64,000 nucleotides of DNA from Cunninghamia lanceolata (Eukaryota; Streptophyta; Pinopsida; Cupressales; Cupressaceae), in assembly GCA_027924645.1 (NCBI GenBank), contig BSBN01001149.1, forward strand, positions 2,356,001-2,420,000, given 5' to 3'. Of the stretch, positions 61,125 to 64,000 are shown in pieces. The notes beneath the pieces are model-generated. The model was not told the origin of the DNA and did not search any database. It saw nothing but the letters and a program-made list of their open reading frames with translations. Every line of letters begins with the position of its first letter. Position 1 is the stretch's first letter. Both the position numbers and the translations under genes were made by a program.

Positions 61125-62390
61125 TGTTTAGGGGAAAATTGGATTTGTTAATCTTTTAGTGTTTTAGATGTTTAAATCCGCATCTCCACTAAACATTGAA
61201 GGATCTAGGGTCGAGTGGCAAGCACTATCATACCCTAGGTCACTTACCAATGTAGGGAAACTTGGATTAGGGAATTTAATTATTAATTTTCCTTCTCTTA
61301 TGCCCAATTAACCATTAAAACCCTAATTATGCAAATTCGACAATAAATTGATGAATGATAGAAAAAAAGCTCTTGTAGATAGGAGTAAAATATCAAAATA
61401 TGTATAGAATACATGTTTTCAGGGTTTCAATCCAAAGTGGAATAGTTGAGGACACTGGATCGGGAGCCCAAGTCTAAGGTGCCAGTTTTTTCGTGGAATC
61501 TAGACCTCCTTCCGACACTGATCAGCCCTGTAACTTCTATTTCCTGAAACTCATATGCAAAGGACACTAGAGCGAGCTCCCAAATCCTGGAAGTGCTCTG
61601 GCATCTTGCAACTCTTCAGATCTTGAATCCTCGATGCCTGCTAGTCCTTCCTGTAACTCCACTTTTCCCAAATGTGACACCTATAACCTGTAATCACAAG
61701 ACTTGGTTTGGGGGTTGTGGTGTTTAGAGGCTTGCCTCAGTCAAGCCCTAGAGGACACTTAAGTCTCTGAACACCATTGTTAGATAAAGAGTGTGTGCCG
61801 TTGTAAGGCAGAGGCCAAAAACAAAGGAATCAATGATGAAAACACAATATTATGTCACTTTGTAGTGAAGCTCTCATAGGAGGAAGATGTTCTTCATGCC
61901 ATGAGGAAATTGATGCTCAAATTTGCAAATATCAACACACAAAACATAAAAGTCTGCTCTTGCAACTCAATAGAAGCCTTGAATCACCTTGAGAACACTT
62001 GAACATCACAATTGCTATCTAATTGAAATCTAGTTTTTAAATGAATGCCTAAGCATGTTTAGATATGCATCTATAAACACTCCCACCAAGGTTTTCAAAA
62101 TTCAAACTTACCGTGTCGGCAAAGGGACCTAATAAGGTCACAAATTAACACCTAGAAATTAGGGCTACCCCAAAATAGATAGGACTAGGGCATGGGCACC
62201 CAAGTCCTCCCCCTATTTTGGGTAGGGTACAGCTCAATGGGTCCACCTAGGTCCAATTTGCCATGGAACCTAGGTCTCATTCCATCGGGGTGTCAAAATA
62301 TGAGCTAAAATGTCCTAAATGCATGCTAAAGACCTGGGAGCTAAACCTTATGAGGGAAAAACCCCCAAGGGGACATTTTTCGATGTTACA
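61125..62390 (-). repeat. 5' LTR of the Ty3-type element
   Basis: On the + strand it begins TGTTTAGGGGAAAATTGG and ends TTTTTCGATGTTACA. It is followed by the target duplication GTCAC. Confidence 0.9.
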
Positions 62391-62395
62391 GTCAC

Positions 62396-63292
62396 AAGTC
62401 ACAATAGTACCCTATATTGTAGTGTACCATAAGTATCCTCTAGGGGTGCAACATGGCACAAACCCCATCACAACCTTGTCCAAAGGACCAATGACAACAT
62501 ATATCGGGGGATCTTTCTCAATAGTGCTTGAAAAACTACAGTCCAATTATGTCAAACCACTATTTGACATTTTAAAGAAATTTTTGTAGGTAATATGACA
62601 ATTTCAACAATCACATAGGCAATTTTCAATATAGACAATAATTTTAAACCGAGAAATCAACATCTTTCAAGATCTAGAGAATAATCTATCATATTTGGAA
62701 TATTCTATCAAGTGATGTCATCTAGTGTCACATTGAAATCATCACCCTCTTCCCCCAACTCATGCCCCCTCATGGTTTGAGTTTTGATTTTGGTACCTAA
62801 ACTTTTCAAGATCTGTTCTTAACCATATTGGCTCCTTTTTGTGAGCAATTTTTTTATTTGGGGCAGAATTTTGAGAGCTTAACAGTGGTACAAATGGGTT
62901 TTGATTTTGGTATTTGGTTTTCCCACAAAATACATATTTTCATAACTATTGATGAGCAATTCTCATTTTGGAAACTTCAGGGGCTCCGTTTGGGCTCATA
63001 CAATAACATTTTTAGGTGCATTTTTTTAAAAAAGTGAATAATTTATTTGTGTACTTATTGGTGCATTTAGATCTATCCCATTCTATAATATAATTTTACT
63101 TTCATTTTTGCGGCCTAACTTGGCATGTGCAATGTACTAAGATCAAGATCACCACTAATTTGGCAAGTGGTAGTTGTAATTGTACTAACTATATGATTTG
63201 ATATTGCTAGGGGGAATAATTGATTGAGTGAATTTGGGGAGTAATCTTGTGGTGTTTGTTTACTTTCAATTCTTTGTTGTGTGTTCTTGCAA
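62396..63292. other. No gene recognised
   Basis: Flank between the Ty3-type element and the copia gag remnant. It may contain copia LTR or leader sequence (the gag start is at about 63293), but no TGGTATCAGAGC primer site is present. Confidence 0.35.
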
Positions 63293-64000
63293 TGGGGAAA
63301 ACATAAATTGAACTTCTAACTCCATATAATTATGCCTCATGGAAATAATCAATATAGAATTATCTAATGGAAAAAGGTTGCACTAGATATGTAAGAGAAA
63401 CCATTCATCAACCTACTAATGATGGTACAAAGACGATGTGGGAGATCAACCATGAGAAAAATATTGGTTACATTTGCATTTTACTGTCTTTAGATTTACA
63501 ATTTCCTCTTGAATCCTACAAAATACCTAACGAGGCTTGGGAGACTCTTGAAAATTTATATGGTAAAATTGACAAGATTAGGGGATAACAATTTGATAAT
63601 GATTTGATGAATCTTGATACTAAAAGTTTTTACCACATCAAAGACTATATCTCCAAGATTAAGCAACTAAGAACACAACTAAAGGAGTGTTAGATTAATA
63701 AGAAGGATTTACAATTGATTTTGAATGTGTTATCTAAGCTTGGTCTTGAGTATTTAGTATTTGTTTTTGGCTTTCAAACCCATCAAGCTACATATCTATT
63801 TTTTATGCATTTTCAAATCTTCTAATCCAAGAGGAAGTGAAGCTAATTTGAATGGGCCTCATGAAGTTTTCTAAACCATAAGCATTTGAAAATTTCATTA
63901 CTCATTTCTCATACAACATTGAACATGAAATCTCCATGACAAACTTATGTAATAACAAAGAAAGAAATGGTGAAACATTTGTTGCCTTCCTACAACGTTG
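63293..64000 (+). pseudogene. Ty1/copia gag remnant, cut by window end
   Basis: From ATG 63293 the frame reads ELLTPYNYASWK, TMWEINHEKNIG, AWETLENLYGKIDKIRG, SFYHIKDYISKIKQLRTQL and LILNVLSKLGLEYLVFVFGF. This is the order of the copia gag (UBN2-type) domain: NYxxW, AxxxWxxLxxxY, L..L..Y..F. Stops occur after MGKT, after NYASWK and after KIRG and KEC, so the copy is dead. Any pol region lies beyond the window. Confidence 0.7.

Larger units (their letters stand above)
54654..62390 (-). mobile_element. Ty3-type LTR retrotransposon lacking polymerase genes
   Basis: Direct LTRs at 54654-55853 (1200 bp) and 61125-62390 (1266 bp) start TG and end CA. The target duplication is a perfect GTCAC (54649-54653 and 62391-62395). 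Orientation is minus: a primer-site candidate TGGTGAGCC lies 3 bases inside the right LTR, and a purine tract (AAAGTGGGGGCTGAA) abuts the left LTR. The 5.3 kb interior carries a gag/protease-type ORF, two tandem-repeat fields and nothing resembling reverse transcriptase, RNase H or integrase. It therefore needed proteins from a related complete element. I counted eight substitutions in about the first 230 bp of the two LTRs, so the insertion is not very recent. Confidence 0.9.

Overview
The window is plant nuclear DNA: AT-rich, GT/AG introns, plant-type TTTAGGG motifs, plant L1-type LINEs, Ty1/copia and Ty3-type elements, and a PPR-type pseudogene. The transposon load and one apparent 23.4 kb intron suggest a large seed-plant genome, most likely a gymnosperm such as a conifer. 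That is inference; nothing in the window fixes the species.

The best host gene is a universal stress protein (USP) on the + strand. Only its last two coding exons are here (648-748 and 24196-24286). Joined at good splice sites and a matching phase, they rebuild the USP nucleotide-binding signature G-2x-G-9x-G-S. Everything from 749 to 24195 therefore appears to lie inside one intron: a nearly intact transposase-like gene of a family I cannot name (2160-5386, + strand, with a clean 140 bp intron); a LINE RNase H remnant (8462-8835); an unknown seven-exon gene on the - strand broken by three TAA codons (10181-12609); tandem repeats including telomere-like blocks; a 1.5 kb field of TTGTATA/TATACAA repeats; and a decayed retroelement-like gene (18688-22810) whose internal stops are nearly all TAG.

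24.3-41 kb is gene-poor. It holds three copies of a small lysine/glutamate-rich gene (28868-29256 +, 31630-31795 -, 32370-33273 -) among members of a small MITE family, a PPR pseudogene (38452-38982 -), and a copia LTR end with its tRNA-Met primer site (40139-40150).

41.8-54.2 kb is a dead L1-type LINE on the - strand (ORF2 41854-46022, ORF1 pieces up to 54192). A non-autonomous LTR element (48251-53744, TSD CCTCC) sits inside its ORF1. A second LTR element (54654-62390, TSD GTCAC, - strand) follows. It keeps gag-like, protease and G-patch-like coding sequence but no visible reverse transcriptase or integrase. The window ends in a decayed copia gag (63293-64000 +).
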